Shown: one piece after another, positions 8,846-18,281 of the stretch | Layout of the letters: each line of letters opens with the position of its first letter | Position numbering within the stretch: the first letter of the stretch is position 1 | Assembly (NCBI GenBank): GCA_964342675.1 | Contig: CAYFFR010000002.1 | Span: 1 to 62,760 of the forward strand | Direction: 5' to 3' | Origin: MED-G82 sp964342675 | GTDB lineage: Bacteria > Pseudomonadota > Gammaproteobacteria > Magnimaribacterales > D2472 | Length of the DNA: 62,760 bases | The notes under the pieces: generated by a model | What the model was told of the DNA's origin: nothing | What the model saw: the letters and a program-made list of their open reading frames with translations, nothing else | Database searches by the model: none | Program-made: the position numbers and the translations under genes

Positions 8846-9926
8846 AAATATTTACATAGGCACTATGAGTGGAACTAGCGCTGATTCAATTGAGGCAGTG
8901 GCAGTGTGTTTTAAGAATAATCAGGTTGAATTGTTGGGTCTAAGATCTAGAAGAATTAAACCACAAATACAAACTATCATTAACCAGCTTGCTAGTAATC
9001 AGAAAATTGAAATGAGTTTGTACGGAAAGATCAATCGAATGATTGCGTCTGAATTTGGAGAATGCGTTAATGATTTAATTAAAAAAATGAATATTAAATC
9101 ACCAGAGATTCGCGGCATTGGATTCTCTGGTCAAACAGTATGGCATCATCCATTAGGCAAATTCCCATTCTCAATTCAATTAGGTGAACCTAACTTCTTA
9201 GCTGAAAAAACTCAAATACCTGTGGTAAGTAATTTTAGGAATTCACATATTGCTCTGGGTGGAGAAGGGGCTCCCTTAGTCACAGATTTTCATAGCTTCC
9301 TATTCAGAAAAAAACAGCCAGCCATCATCATAAATGTTGGTGGGATATCCAATTTTTCTTTTATAAGCAAACAAAGAGTTCTTGGTTCAGACCTGGGTCC
9401 AGGCAATGCATTAATGGATGCATATTGTCAAAGATTTCTTAAAATTAATTTTGATAGGAAAGGTAAGCTTGCTGCATCTGGAAAAGTAGATAAGAGAAGC
9501 ATAAATATCATGGGAAGAGATAAATTCTTCAAACTGAAACATCCTAAATCTACAGGTAAAGAATTATTCAATCTATCCTTTATCCCTAAGTCCTTAATAA
9601 AAAAAAGCCCTGAAGATATATTGGCAACCCTTAGTTATTTCACAGCATTGACTATATCAATTGGAATAAAAGATTATCAATTTGGCTTAAAACAAGCGTA
9701 TATATGTGGCGGTGGTGCTTATAATGATTTTTTAGTTAAACAGATCAAAGAGCTGTCTGGATTGGATATACATTCTACTACTCATATTGGTTTTGATCCA
9801 AAATCAATAGAGGCTATGGCATTTGCATGGTTAGCTAAAATGAGGCTAGAAAAGAAAACATTGCCGGTCAGGAGTAAAAAGAATGTAACTTCAGGCTTAT
9901 TGGGCTCAATAACTCAAATTAGATAG
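8829..9926 (+). CDS. anmK: Anhydro-N-acetylmuramic acid kinase
   Basis: Phosphorylates and opens 1,6-anhydro-N-acetylmuramic acid to MurNAc-6-phosphate, the entry step for recycling cell-wall sugar in the cytoplasm. The ATP-binding signature GTMSGTSADS starts at residue 11. GVGFSGQT-like GIGFSGQTVWH and GSDLGPGNALMD, both typical of AnmK, follow. The 365-residue length is normal. Where most relatives read SLDG after the MSGT motif this one reads SADS; the catalytic aspartate region appears intact. It is translationally coupled to the upstream M23 peptidase and overlaps the convergent erpA gene by 8 bases. Confidence 0.95.
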   Translation: MPKSSKNIYIGTMSGTSADSIEAVAVCFKNNQVELLGLRSRRIKPQIQTIINQLASNQKIEMSLYGKINRMIASEFGECVNDLIKKMNIKSPEIRGIGFSGQTVWHHPLGKFPFSIQLGEPNFLAEKTQIPVVSNFRNSHIALGGEGAPLVTDFHSFLFRKKQPAIIINVGGISNFSFISKQRVLGSDLGPGNALMDAYCQRFLKINFDRKGKLAASGKVDKRSINIMGRDKFFKLKHPKSTGKELFNLSFIPKSLIKKSPEDILATLSYFTALTISIGIKDYQFGLKQAYICGGGAYNDFLVKQIKELSGLDIHSTTHIGFDPKSIEAMAFAWLAKMRLEKKTLPVRSKKNVTSGLLGSITQIR

Positions 9927-10251
9927 CAAAAGACTCTCCACAACCACAGGTCGTCTTCGCATTAGGGTTATTAACAAAGAATCTTGATCCCGCTAAGTCC
10001 TCTAAATAATCCAAGGTTGAACCATAAAGATAAGGATAAGATAAAGCATCTAATAATATTGAAAAATCGTTAAATCCAACAACTTCATCATCAAAAGCAA
10101 CATCAGAATCAAATTTAAAGCCATACTGAAAACCAGAGCACCCTCCTCCAGTCACATAGATTCTAAACTGATTTGTATCAGATGCTGTTGATAGCTCAAG
10201 TATCCTTTTTTTAGCTTCGTCAGTTAAACTGATTGAGGTTTTACTTTCCAT
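9919..10251 (-). CDS. erpA: Iron-sulfur cluster insertion protein ErpA
   Basis: A-type carrier that hands [Fe-S] clusters to apo-enzymes such as IspG/IspH. The three ligand cysteines are present: C38 in GGGCSGFQ, and C102 and C104 in CGCGESF at the C-terminus. The length of 110 residues and the neighbour anmK (the order anmK-erpA is conserved in Pseudomonas) favour ErpA over IscA or SufA. No isc or suf genes are in the window. The stop region overlaps anmK tail to tail, leaving no room for a terminator. Confidence 0.92.
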   Translation of the reverse strand: MESKTSISLTDEAKKRILELSTASDTNQFRIYVTGGGCSGFQYGFKFDSDVAFDDEVVGFNDFSILLDALSYPYLYGSTLDYLEDLAGSRFFVNNPNAKTTCGCGESFAI

Positions 10252-10329
10252 AACTTATTTATAAGGATAAATTTCGTGCCATCAAGGTTAATCATAACAA
10301 TTATCTTTTATAACAGCTAAAATAAACCT

Positions 10330-10746
10330 ATGCTATGGCTAAAAATACTACATATCTTCTTTATGATATCAGCCTTTGCTGGAATCTTTTATCTCCCTAG
10401 ATTGTTTGTTTATCACATTGAGGCCGAAGATCTGAACACTAAAAAATATTTTTTGGTCATGGAAAGAAGGCTTCTTAAATTTACTACTATGCTACTTTCA
10501 CTTGCACTCCTTTTTGGGGTCTGGTTGACATGGGTCATGCAAATAAGCTTTGATACTTCTTGGATATTAACCAAAATAATTGTGGCTATAGTATTAAGTG
10601 GTTATCTGTTTATTTGTTCAAAAATTTTGAAAGGATTAGAGTTAGGAAGGTGTTCATGGTCTAGCACTCAAATGCGACTCTTCAATGAATTACCAGTTGT
10701 TTTATTATTCATCGCAGTACTTGCAGCTGTATTTAAATATCAATAG
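10330..10746 (+). CDS. hemJ: Protoporphyrinogen IX oxidase HemJ (UPF0093)
   Basis: A 138-residue membrane protein with four hydrophobic spans. The HemJ hallmarks are an N-terminal LWLKILHIFFM helix with the conserved histidine at 8, FYLPRLFVYH, MERRLLK, and a C-terminal RLFNELPVVLLF stretch. It oxidises protoporphyrinogen IX to protoporphyrin IX in the inner membrane. It begins a run hemJ-thiE-hemL that holds an early (HemL) and a late heme step. A TATAAC at 10309-10314 is a possible -10. This is the HemJ type rather than the oxygen-dependent HemY or the HemG type. Confidence 0.9.
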   Translation: MLWLKILHIFFMISAFAGIFYLPRLFVYHIEAEDLNTKKYFLVMERRLLKFTTMLLSLALLFGVWLTWVMQISFDTSWILTKIIVAIVLSGYLFICSKILKGLELGRCSWSSTQMRLFNELPVVLLFIAVLAAVFKYQ

Positions 10747-10757
10747 TGGGAGATTTC

Positions 10758-11381
10758 ATGCTTAAAGGCATCTATTTAATTATAGGCGAGGATGACTTTA
10801 ATCAAGAATCGTTTAATGACAATATAAATGCTTGTTTAAATAACAATGTAAATATCTTTCAGCTGAGATTTAAAAACGAAGCATTTTTTAATGATAATGA
10901 AGTAAAGATTATTGACTTTATTAAAAAAATTCAAGCAAATAAAAAGCTATGCCTCATAAATAATTTTTTTTGGTTAGTAGATAAATTTAATGTGGATGGC
11001 TTACACGTAGGTCAAGCGGATATATCAGTAATTGCCGCAAGATACTTATTCCCAAAAAAGATTATTGGAGTTAGTTGTTATAAGTATTCATCTCTAGCTA
11101 ACGATGCATACATGGGTGGAGCAGATTATGTATCTTTTGGAGCATATAATAAATCTTCTACCAAAACCTCTGCTAGCATAATCCCTAAAGATGCATATAA
11201 AAAGATCAATAGTTTTGATCTTTTACCCAAAGCTCTCATTGGCGGAATAACTGAAAATAATATCACTAATAATGAAGCTAAATTATTTGATATGATTGCT
11301 ATCTCTAAAGGGCTATTACAAAGAAATAATATTCAGAAAGCTCTCAAAGGACTAAACTCAATAATGCAGCCTAATGATTAA
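10758..11381 (+). CDS. thiE: Thiamine-phosphate synthase
   Basis: Joins hydroxymethylpyrimidine pyrophosphate and thiazole phosphate to make thiamine phosphate. The TIM-barrel landmarks are present: QLRFKN, the DGLHVGQADI stretch, GADYVSFGA, and the phosphate-binding ALIGGIT. I place the start at ATG 10758 rather than the in-frame GTG at 10746. A GGGAG Shine-Dalgarno lies 5 bases before this ATG, and the family begins with the first beta strand (LKGIYLI). The product is 207 residues. hemL begins on the very next base after the stop. The thiE-hemL adjacency is common in Gammaproteobacteria. The sequence is divergent in places, so activity is inferred. Confidence 0.85.
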   Translation: MLKGIYLIIGEDDFNQESFNDNINACLNNNVNIFQLRFKNEAFFNDNEVKIIDFIKKIQANKKLCLINNFFWLVDKFNVDGLHVGQADISVIAARYLFPKKIIGVSCYKYSSLANDAYMGGADYVSFGAYNKSSTKTSASIIPKDAYKKINSFDLLPKALIGGITENNITNNEAKLFDMIAISKGLLQRNNIQKALKGLNSIMQPND

Positions 11382-12665
11382 ATGAAGACCGATAAATCGA
11401 AGAAATTATTTATTGAAGCTAATAAGCTCTTGCCTGGTGGTGTTAATTCACCAGTAAGAGCATTTAAGAATGTCAACTTGGAGCCTATTTTTTTTAAGTC
11501 AGCATCTGGCCCTATTCTAGTGGACGAGGATGATAACCAATATATAGATTTTGTTGGTTCTTGGGGACCAATGATCTTAGGTCATGCTAACCCAAAAGTT
11601 ATCAATGCTATTTCTGAACAAGCTCAACAAGGTACAAGCTATGGTGCACCAACTAGGCTTGAGAACGAGTTGGCAAAAGTAATTAAAGAATGCATGCCAA
11701 ATATAGAAAAGCTTAGAATGGTAAATTCAGGTACCGAAGCAACCATGAGCTGTATAAGGTTAGCCAGAGGAGTTACCAACAAAAATAAAATAATTAAATT
11801 CGATGGTTGCTATCACGGTCACGTTGATTCTTTATTAGTTAAGTCAGGTTCAGGAATTTCAACATTTGGTCTTCCCGATTCTCCAGGAGTGCCAAAAGAT
11901 CTTGCAAAATATACAATCTCATTGCCTTTTAATGATACAGATACCTTCCTCAAAGTCTTTGAAGAAATTAAAGATGACCTAGCAGCAGTTATTGTTGAGC
12001 CTGTCGCAGGAAATATGGGCCTTATTAGAGGCAATAAAGACTTCTTAGGCGCTATAAGAGAAAAGACAACGTTAGAGAAGGTTGTATTAATTTTTGATGA
12101 GGTGATGTCTGGGTTCAGAGTTGCCCTTGGAGGAGCTCAAGAGATATACGATATCAAACCAGATTTAACAGCCTTAGGAAAAATTATAGGTGGAGGATTA
12201 CCAGTAGGCGCTTTTGGAGGCAAAGCAACCATTATGGATGATCTTGCTCCAATGGGGTCTATTTACCAAGCAGGAACTCTGTCAGGTAATCCCTTAGCAA
12301 TGGCTGCAGGTATATCTACCTTAAAAGAACTGAAGAAGTCAAAGCCATACGATACTCTAGAAGAAAACATAAAAGAATTATTAACTAGTACAAAGAAACT
12401 ATTCACAAAGAAAGGTTTGTCATTTTGTTTTGATTGTATTGGGGGGATGTTTGGATTCTTTATGAGCAATGAAGTACCCCTAAACTACTCAGAAGTATCT
12501 AATTCTGATAATAAATTGTTTGAGAGATTTTTTAAGGCTTGTCTCAAGCAAGGTGTATATTTTGCTCCCTCTAAATTTGAATCAGGTTTTATTTCAACGT
12601 CTCATGACAAAAAAATTATGAAAGAAGCAAACAATAAAATTGAGCTTGCAATTAAGGACTTATGA
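11382..12665 (+). CDS. hemL: Glutamate-1-semialdehyde 2,1-aminomutase
   Basis: PLP enzyme that converts glutamate-1-semialdehyde to 5-aminolevulinate in the C5 route to heme. The N-terminal LLPGGVNSPVRAF block is typical. NSGTEATM and DGCYHGH are visible. The PLP-binding lysine is K267 in ALGKIIGGGLPVGAFGG. The 427-residue length equals that of the E. coli enzyme. The ATG follows the thiE stop without a gap, and the stop overlaps the next start by 4 bases, so the three genes look like one operon with hemJ. Confidence 0.97.
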   Translation: MKTDKSKKLFIEANKLLPGGVNSPVRAFKNVNLEPIFFKSASGPILVDEDDNQYIDFVGSWGPMILGHANPKVINAISEQAQQGTSYGAPTRLENELAKVIKECMPNIEKLRMVNSGTEATMSCIRLARGVTNKNKIIKFDGCYHGHVDSLLVKSGSGISTFGLPDSPGVPKDLAKYTISLPFNDTDTFLKVFEEIKDDLAAVIVEPVAGNMGLIRGNKDFLGAIREKTTLEKVVLIFDEVMSGFRVALGGAQEIYDIKPDLTALGKIIGGGLPVGAFGGKATIMDDLAPMGSIYQAGTLSGNPLAMAAGISTLKELKKSKPYDTLEENIKELLTSTKKLFTKKGLSFCFDCIGGMFGFFMSNEVPLNYSEVSNSDNKLFERFFKACLKQGVYFAPSKFESGFISTSHDKKIMKEANNKIELAIKDL

Positions 12666-13672
12666 AAATGAAATATGATATTACTGCAATTGGAAATGCA
12701 TTAGTAGATACTCAATTTAAAGTGTCTCATGAATTAATTGAAGAGCTAGGTCTACAAATTGATCAAATGAATCTATCAAATGCCGAAGAACAAGCTCCAA
12801 TAATTAACCGATTGATTAAAGAAAAAGCAGAATCAATATCTGACTGCGGTGGGTCTGCAACTAATACTCTAGTAGCAGCATCTAACTTTGGAGCTAAATG
12901 TTTCCATACCTGTGTTGTAGCTAATGATGAGGATGGTCATCGCTATTTGAATAGCTTGAAAACTGCTGGTATTAAGCATTTAGGAAAAATGCACGATCCT
13001 AAGAATCTTCCAACCGGAAAATGCTTAATTCTTGTTACCCCTGACGCAAAAAGAACTATGACAACCGCATTAAATGTCAGCTCGGCCATGAGTGAGATGG
13101 ATTTAGATCTTGAATCAATCAGCGATTCAAAAATATTTTATATAGAAGGCTATATGGTTACGGGAGATGAAAATTATCAATCATTAATAAAAGTCCTAGA
13201 TCATTTAAATGACTATCCTTCGGTCAAGAAAGCATTGTCTCTTTCTGATCCAGGAATAGTTGGAACTTTTATCGACAGATTTAAGAAAATTGAATCATAT
13301 GGTCTAGACTTTATCTTTTGTAATGCTGATGAAGCTAATGCTTTTACTAATACCAATTCAACTCAAGATAGCGTAGGTATCTTATTGAAGAAACCGTATA
13401 CAACAATTATTACTCGCGGCATGCATGGATGCATTACCATTAGTAAAGGAAAACACTTTGAATCACAGGGAAGACAAATCGATGCGGTAGATTCTAACGG
13501 TGCCGGAGATATGTTTGCAGGATGTTTTTTATATGCTTTCTTGCAAGATTGTAATCTGCAATCATGTGCGGATTTCTCAAACTATGGTGCATCTAAAGTG
13601 GTTGAAAGTTTTGGCCCAAGACTTAATAAGGTAGGATATGAGGAAGTGTTAAAAAATATTAAAAAATACTAG
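12662..13672 (+). CDS. PfkB-family sugar/nucleoside kinase (adenosine kinase-like)
   Basis: A 336-residue ribokinase-fold kinase. It opens with the strand ITAIGNALVD. GGSATNTLVAAS gives the substrate-binding region. Near residue 278 comes the PfkB signature DSNGAGDMFAG with the catalytic aspartate. Bacterial proteins of this type are usually labelled adenosine kinase and would phosphorylate a nucleoside or sugar with ATP; the substrate cannot be fixed from sequence. It overlaps the hemL stop through ATGA and so is probably translationally coupled. ATG codons at 12662 and 12668 are both possible starts. Confidence 0.85.
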   Translation: MKMKYDITAIGNALVDTQFKVSHELIEELGLQIDQMNLSNAEEQAPIINRLIKEKAESISDCGGSATNTLVAASNFGAKCFHTCVVANDEDGHRYLNSLKTAGIKHLGKMHDPKNLPTGKCLILVTPDAKRTMTTALNVSSAMSEMDLDLESISDSKIFYIEGYMVTGDENYQSLIKVLDHLNDYPSVKKALSLSDPGIVGTFIDRFKKIESYGLDFIFCNADEANAFTNTNSTQDSVGILLKKPYTTIITRGMHGCITISKGKHFESQGRQIDAVDSNGAGDMFAGCFLYAFLQDCNLQSCADFSNYGASKVVESFGPRLNKVGYEEVLKNIKKY

Positions 13673-13731
13673 CTAATTTAACATTATTCTGATATTTTCT
13701 TGCCCCTTAAAAAAACATTTTAAAGAAATCA

Positions 13732-14355
13732 ATGCCAGTTAAAAAAAAGAAAAATCAAAAACAGATAAAAAAGGTTGCTGTGAAAAAGAAAAAACCTGTT
13801 ACCAAAAAGAAAGTTATTAAAAAAACTACTGCAACTAAAAGAAAAGCTAAGGTTGTTAAGAAAAAAATAGCTACTAAAGCTTCTACAAAAAAAACAAGTA
13901 CTAAAAAAACAACTCAACCTAAGGCAGCCAGAAGAAAGGTTAAAAAAACCCCTCAAATATCTGTCTACAAACCTAGAAAAAATGAGAAATATATGAGTGC
14001 GCGTATGAAAAAGCACTTTAATCAGGTCTTAATTAACTGGAGAGAACATCTTAAAGAAGAAATGCAAAAAACATTTGATCATCTAAGAAATAAAGGCGAA
14101 ACTTTTGCCGACCCAGTTGATAGAGCTTCTCAAGAAGAAGAGTTTGCATTTGAGCTAAGAACTCGTGATCGAGAAAGAAAACTAATAAATAAGATAGCAC
14201 ATTCCATTGAGCTCATTAAACAAGATGAATATGGTTATTGTTATTCATGTGGATGTGAAATTGGTACCAAGCGCCTTGAAGCAAGACCTACAGCAACACA
14301 TTGCATAGATTGTAAGCAACTTGAAGAAATTAAAGAAAAACAGCTAGGTGGTTAA
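13732..14355 (+). CDS. dksA: RNA polymerase-binding factor DksA with long lysine-rich N-terminal tail
   Basis: Residues about 85-207 are a complete DksA. The coiled-coil tip motif DPVDRA is present, followed by a long RDRERKL helix. The zinc finger uses C170, C173, C191 and C194, and the end is the typical IKEKQ tail. It works in the RNA polymerase secondary channel with ppGpp. Ahead of this lies an extra segment of about 85 residues: in the first 70 I count 29 lysines, 3 arginines and no acidic residue, in KKT/KKA-type repeats like histone-H1-like tails. E. coli DksA is only 151 residues. No internal start near the core has a clear ribosome site, so I keep ATG 13732. pcnB follows, as in Pseudomonas. 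Confidence 0.93.
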   Translation: MPVKKKKNQKQIKKVAVKKKKPVTKKKVIKKTTATKRKAKVVKKKIATKASTKKTSTKKTTQPKAARRKVKKTPQISVYKPRKNEKYMSARMKKHFNQVLINWREHLKEEMQKTFDHLRNKGETFADPVDRASQEEEFAFELRTRDRERKLINKIAHSIELIKQDEYGYCYSCGCEIGTKRLEARPTATHCIDCKQLEEIKEKQLGG

Positions 14356-14381
14356 ATTCGTCGGTTACCAAAAAATATATT

Positions 14382-15656
14382 TTGATTAAAAGTTCAAGGA
14401 AAGCGTCATCACGAAATATCCCTAAGGCCCTGTTGAACGCAAAGTTTGATAGCTTTGCAATTGATATAGTAAAGAAACTAAACAAAAACTCTTTTGAAGG
14501 ATGGTTTGTAGGCGGGTGTATTAGAGATGCTCTAACTAATATAGTTGCAAAAGATATTGATATCGTAACTAATGCCACACCAGAGCAAATTAGAAAGATC
14601 TTCAAGTCGTCAAGAATCATTGGAAGGAGATTTAAGCTAGTTCATATTTTTAAGGGCAACAAGATCATTGAAGTTGCAACATTTAGAGCATCAAGCTCTG
14701 AAACAAACTCTAGCAAAAGCGTTATAAAAGATGGGTTTGGAAAGATTCTTAGGGATAATATTTGGGGCAATATAAATCAAGACTGTTTAAGAAGGGACTT
14801 TACGATCAATGCGATTTATTTTGACCCATTGAGAAAAAAGATCTTCGATATTCACAATGGTATTGAAGATACAAATAGAAAAAGGATCGTATCTATTGGT
14901 AATCCATTAAAAAGATTTGAAGAAGATCCCGTAAGGAGTTTGCGAGCTATACGATTTTCTTCAAAACTAAACTTTAAAATTGCAAAAGATATTAAAACTG
15001 CTATTTATGAAAAAGGCTATTTGCTGCAAGGTGTATCTAATGCTCGCAGATTTGATGAGTTTAATAAATTGTTTATGCATGGGAAATCAAATGCAAATTA
15101 TCAGAAATTAGATTCTTTTGATCTGCTTAAGTATCTTGTTGCATCAGCTGATACAAAGAATCCCTATAGTGAGACTCTCCAAAGACTTGCATTGAAGAAT
15201 ACTGATACAAGAATTAGATCTAGTAAATCTGTAACTCCAGGCTTCTTAATCGCTGCACTTTTATGGCCAAAGTTAATTGCTCAATCGAAAAGTATAAGTT
15301 CGATAAATACCCGGAAATTTTTTAGGAATATGGACACTCTTTTGCGAGAGCAACAAAGTCTAACTGCTATACCTAGGAGGTTTCATCCTTACATAAAGGA
15401 TATATGGTCCCTGCAACTAAAATTGGAAACAAGAATTAGCAAACAACCCTACAGAACTCTGAGTAGTCCAAGATTTAGAGCGGCTTATGACTTGTTATTG
15501 TTAAGAACAAAAGCTGTAAATCGTGATAAAGAATTAAGTGATTGGTGGACTAAATTTCAGACTGTAAATAGAAAAATAAAAATGTCCATGTTAAAAGAAT
15601 TAGAGACCTCGAATGCAAAGAATAAAAAATTTGGTTTATTAGGTGAGTTGAGCTAA
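14382..15656 (+). CDS. pcnB: Poly(A) polymerase I
   Basis: Adds 3' poly(A) tails that mark RNAs for decay. The nucleotidyltransferase core shows WFVGGCIRDAL at about 41-51, the catalytic pair D58 and D60 in KDIDIV, then NATPEQIRKIF and GRRFKLVHI. This matches PcnB better than the CCA-adding enzyme because of the long basic C-terminus and the position next to dksA. The start is TTG at 14382. No ATG or GTG exists in frame between the dksA stop and the first conserved motif. 424 residues, slightly shorter than E. coli PcnB. folK, which often follows pcnB, is absent. Confidence 0.93.
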   Translation: MIKSSRKASSRNIPKALLNAKFDSFAIDIVKKLNKNSFEGWFVGGCIRDALTNIVAKDIDIVTNATPEQIRKIFKSSRIIGRRFKLVHIFKGNKIIEVATFRASSSETNSSKSVIKDGFGKILRDNIWGNINQDCLRRDFTINAIYFDPLRKKIFDIHNGIEDTNRKRIVSIGNPLKRFEEDPVRSLRAIRFSSKLNFKIAKDIKTAIYEKGYLLQGVSNARRFDEFNKLFMHGKSNANYQKLDSFDLLKYLVASADTKNPYSETLQRLALKNTDTRIRSSKSVTPGFLIAALLWPKLIAQSKSISSINTRKFFRNMDTLLREQQSLTAIPRRFHPYIKDIWSLQLKLETRISKQPYRTLSSPRFRAAYDLLLLRTKAVNRDKELSDWWTKFQTVNRKIKMSMLKELETSNAKNKKFGLLGELS

Positions 15657-15680
15657 TCTTATACGGAAAACAATCAAATT

Positions 15681-16346
15681 ATGGATCTAGCTATTCAAGA
15701 GGTACCAATACCAAAATATATTGCAGTTGAGGGCCCTATTGGTGTTGGTAAGACAACACTGGCCAATCACATAGCTGAGTCTTTTAATTATGATGTATTT
15801 CTTGAAAAGCCTGCCGAAAATCCCTTTTTAAGCAATTTTTATAAAAACCCAAGTCAATCTGCATTAGCTGCACAATTATTTTTTCTTTTTCAGAGAATAC
15901 AACAAATTGAGGATTTGAAGCAAAGAGACTTGTTTGAGCCAGTAAGAGTTGCAGATTTCTTAATTGAAAAAGATAAGTTATTTGCAGAGGTAACTCTTTC
16001 TGAAGAAGAGCTTATATTATACGAAAAGGTATATGACCACCTGACTCTTGATGCTCCAGTACCTGACCTTGTTATATATCTTCAGGCACCAGTAGATGTG
16101 TTATTGGATAGAATAAATAAACGCGGAAATCCTGATGAAAAATTTCTTACTACGGAGTATTTAGAAAAGATTAATGAGGCCTATTCAAAATTCTTTCTAT
16201 ACTATGAGTCTGCCCCTCTTTTGATTGTGAATGCTGCTGATATTAATATTGGACAAGATAGTCAGGATTACTTAATGTTACTAGAGGCTATTTCATCCAA
16301 CCCTAAAGGCAAAAATTTTATAAATCCACAGCCCACGATGCTCTAA
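15681..16346 (+). CDS. Deoxynucleoside kinase (dNK/dGK family)
   Basis: A 221-residue P-loop kinase that phosphorylates deoxynucleosides for salvage. The Walker A motif GPIGVGKT lies at 18-25. EKPAENPFL provides the substrate-side acid. The DLVIYLQAPVDVLLDRI strand-helix with the lid arginines (RINKRG) is typical of the family. In many Gammaproteobacteria this gene stands between folK and panB; both are missing here and acs follows after 6 bases. Which deoxynucleoside is preferred is not evident. Confidence 0.9.
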   Translation: MDLAIQEVPIPKYIAVEGPIGVGKTTLANHIAESFNYDVFLEKPAENPFLSNFYKNPSQSALAAQLFFLFQRIQQIEDLKQRDLFEPVRVADFLIEKDKLFAEVTLSEEELILYEKVYDHLTLDAPVPDLVIYLQAPVDVLLDRINKRGNPDEKFLTTEYLEKINEAYSKFFLYYESAPLLIVNAADINIGQDSQDYLMLLEAISSNPKGKNFINPQPTML

Positions 16347-16352
16347 GCAATC

Positions 16353-18281
16353 ATGGCTTCAACTATATATCCACCTCCTAATTCTTTAAAAAATCCACAT
16401 TTAAAAAATTTTAAAGAATTTGAAAAGCTTTATGAGCAATCTATCAAAGAACCTCAAAAGTTTTTTAGTCTTATGGCAAAAGACAATATTCATTGGTTCA
16501 AAAATTTCACAAAAACTCATAATGATGAATTTGCTGAAACGGAATGGTTTATAGATGGGAAATTGAATGTTGCTTACAACTGTATTGATAGACATCTTCA
16601 ATCAAGAGGAGATAAAACAGCAATAATATGGGAGGGAGATGACCCACAACATGACATACACATTTCTTATCTTGAGTTGCATAGAAATGTTTGTAAATTT
16701 GCAAATATTCTTAAAAAGCTAGGAGCTAAAAAGGGCTCAAGAATATGCATATACTTACCAATGATTCCAGAAGCTGCTTATGCAATGCTTGCATGTACAA
16801 GAATAGGAGCTATACATTCAGTAGTTTTTGGAGGTTTTTCATCAGAATCTCTAAAAGATAGAATCTTGGATGCAGATTGCGAAATCGTTATTACTGCAGA
16901 TGAAGCAATCAGAGGAGGTAAAAATACTCCATTAAAAAATAATGTTGATGAAGCCCTCACTTCCTGTCCCAATGTAAGACACTGTCTGGTAGTACAAAGA
17001 ACTGGGGCTGATATTAATTGGGTAAAAGATAGAGATCAGAAATATGCTGCATTATTTGATGAGGTAGAAGATGAGTGTCCATGCGAAATCATGGATGCTG
17101 AAGATCCAATGTTTATATTGTATACATCTGGGTCAACAGGAAAACCAAAGGGTGTTATGCATACAACTGGAGGATATCTGCTTGGTGCACATTTAACCTT
17201 TAAATACTTGTTTGCATACTCTGAGAAAGATAAATACTGGTGTACCGCAGATGTTGGCTGGATAACGGGTCATACTTATATCATATATGGCCCCTTAAGT
17301 AATGGAGCAACAACCTTAATCTTTGAAGGTATCCCTACACACCCCTCTGCATCAAGATGTTGGGAAATATGTGATAAGCATAAAATTAATATTTTTTATA
17401 CTGCCCCTACCGCTATTAGAGCATTAATGGCACAAGGCAATGACCTGGTTAAAAGGACATCACGATCATCATTAAAAGTCTTAGGGACAGTAGGAGAGCC
17501 TATTAACCCGGAAGCGTGGGAATGGTATTACAAAATTGTTGGTGAAGAAAAATGTCAGATTATAGATACTTGGTGGCAAACTGAAACTGGGTCAGTGTTA
17601 ATATCTCCAATTGCAGGGATTACCTCAGTAAAGCCGGGGTCTGCAACTTTTCCATTCTTTGGTGTGTGGCCTGAACTTATGGATGATAATAGTAAAGAAA
17701 TTAAAGGACCGGGAAAAGGGAATTTAGTGATCAAATCTTCTTGGCCTAGCCAAATTAGAAGCGTATATGGAGATCATCAGAGAATGATTGATACTTATTT
17801 CTCACAATATAGCGGTATATATTTCACTGGTGACGGGGCAATGAGAGATGAGGATGGGTACTACTGGATCACTGGAAGAGTTGATGATGTTCTGAATGTT
17901 TCTGGTCATCGTCTTGGCACAGCAGAAATAGAGAGTGCTCTTGTATTACATCCAAAAGTTGCAGAAGCAGCAATAGTGGGGTTTGAACACCCTATTAAAG
18001 GTCAAGGTATATATGCTTATGTAACACTTATGGTTGGGGAGAAAGAAGAGAAAGCCCTTAAAGATGAGTTAATGAAGTTTGTTGCAAAAGAGATTAGTCC
18101 AATTGCAAAACCTGATCTGATTCAATGGTCACCGAATTTACCAAAAACAAGATCTGGAAAGATTATGAGGCGAATACTTAGAAAAATTGCTGAAGAAGAT
18201 TTTGATGATCTTGGTGATATGTCGACTCTTGCAGATCCAACAGTAGTAGAAAACTTAATTTCCAATAAACAATCGTTATAA
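16353..18281 (+). CDS. acs: Acetyl-CoA synthetase
   Basis: ANL-superfamily enzyme that makes acetyl-CoA from acetate, ATP and CoA through acetyl-AMP. The AMP-binding P-loop YTSGSTGKPKG is near residues 255-266. The TWWQTETG motif is present. The C-terminal lysine K603 in KTRSGKIMRR is the residue acetylated for control in Salmonella Acs. The full 642-residue length is typical. The stop overlaps a convergent small gene by 6 bases. It would let the cell use external or internally produced acetate. Confidence 0.97.
   Translation: MASTIYPPPNSLKNPHLKNFKEFEKLYEQSIKEPQKFFSLMAKDNIHWFKNFTKTHNDEFAETEWFIDGKLNVAYNCIDRHLQSRGDKTAIIWEGDDPQHDIHISYLELHRNVCKFANILKKLGAKKGSRICIYLPMIPEAAYAMLACTRIGAIHSVVFGGFSSESLKDRILDADCEIVITADEAIRGGKNTPLKNNVDEALTSCPNVRHCLVVQRTGADINWVKDRDQKYAALFDEVEDECPCEIMDAEDPMFILYTSGSTGKPKGVMHTTGGYLLGAHLTFKYLFAYSEKDKYWCTADVGWITGHTYIIYGPLSNGATTLIFEGIPTHPSASRCWEICDKHKINIFYTAPTAIRALMAQGNDLVKRTSRSSLKVLGTVGEPINPEAWEWYYKIVGEEKCQIIDTWWQTETGSVLISPIAGITSVKPGSATFPFFGVWPELMDDNSKEIKGPGKGNLVIKSSWPSQIRSVYGDHQRMIDTYFSQYSGIYFTGDGAMRDEDGYYWITGRVDDVLNVSGHRLGTAEIESALVLHPKVAEAAIVGFEHPIKGQGIYAYVTLMVGEKEEKALKDELMKFVAKEISPIAKPDLIQWSPNLPKTRSGKIMRRILRKIAEEDFDDLGDMSTLADPTVVENLISNKQSL

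Noticed and set aside
13729..14016. Minus-strand open frame of 95 codons opposite the DksA tail
   Set aside because: It is the phenylalanine/leucine/serine-rich mirror of the lysine-rich coding strand, not an independent gene; no ribosome site or conserved motif.
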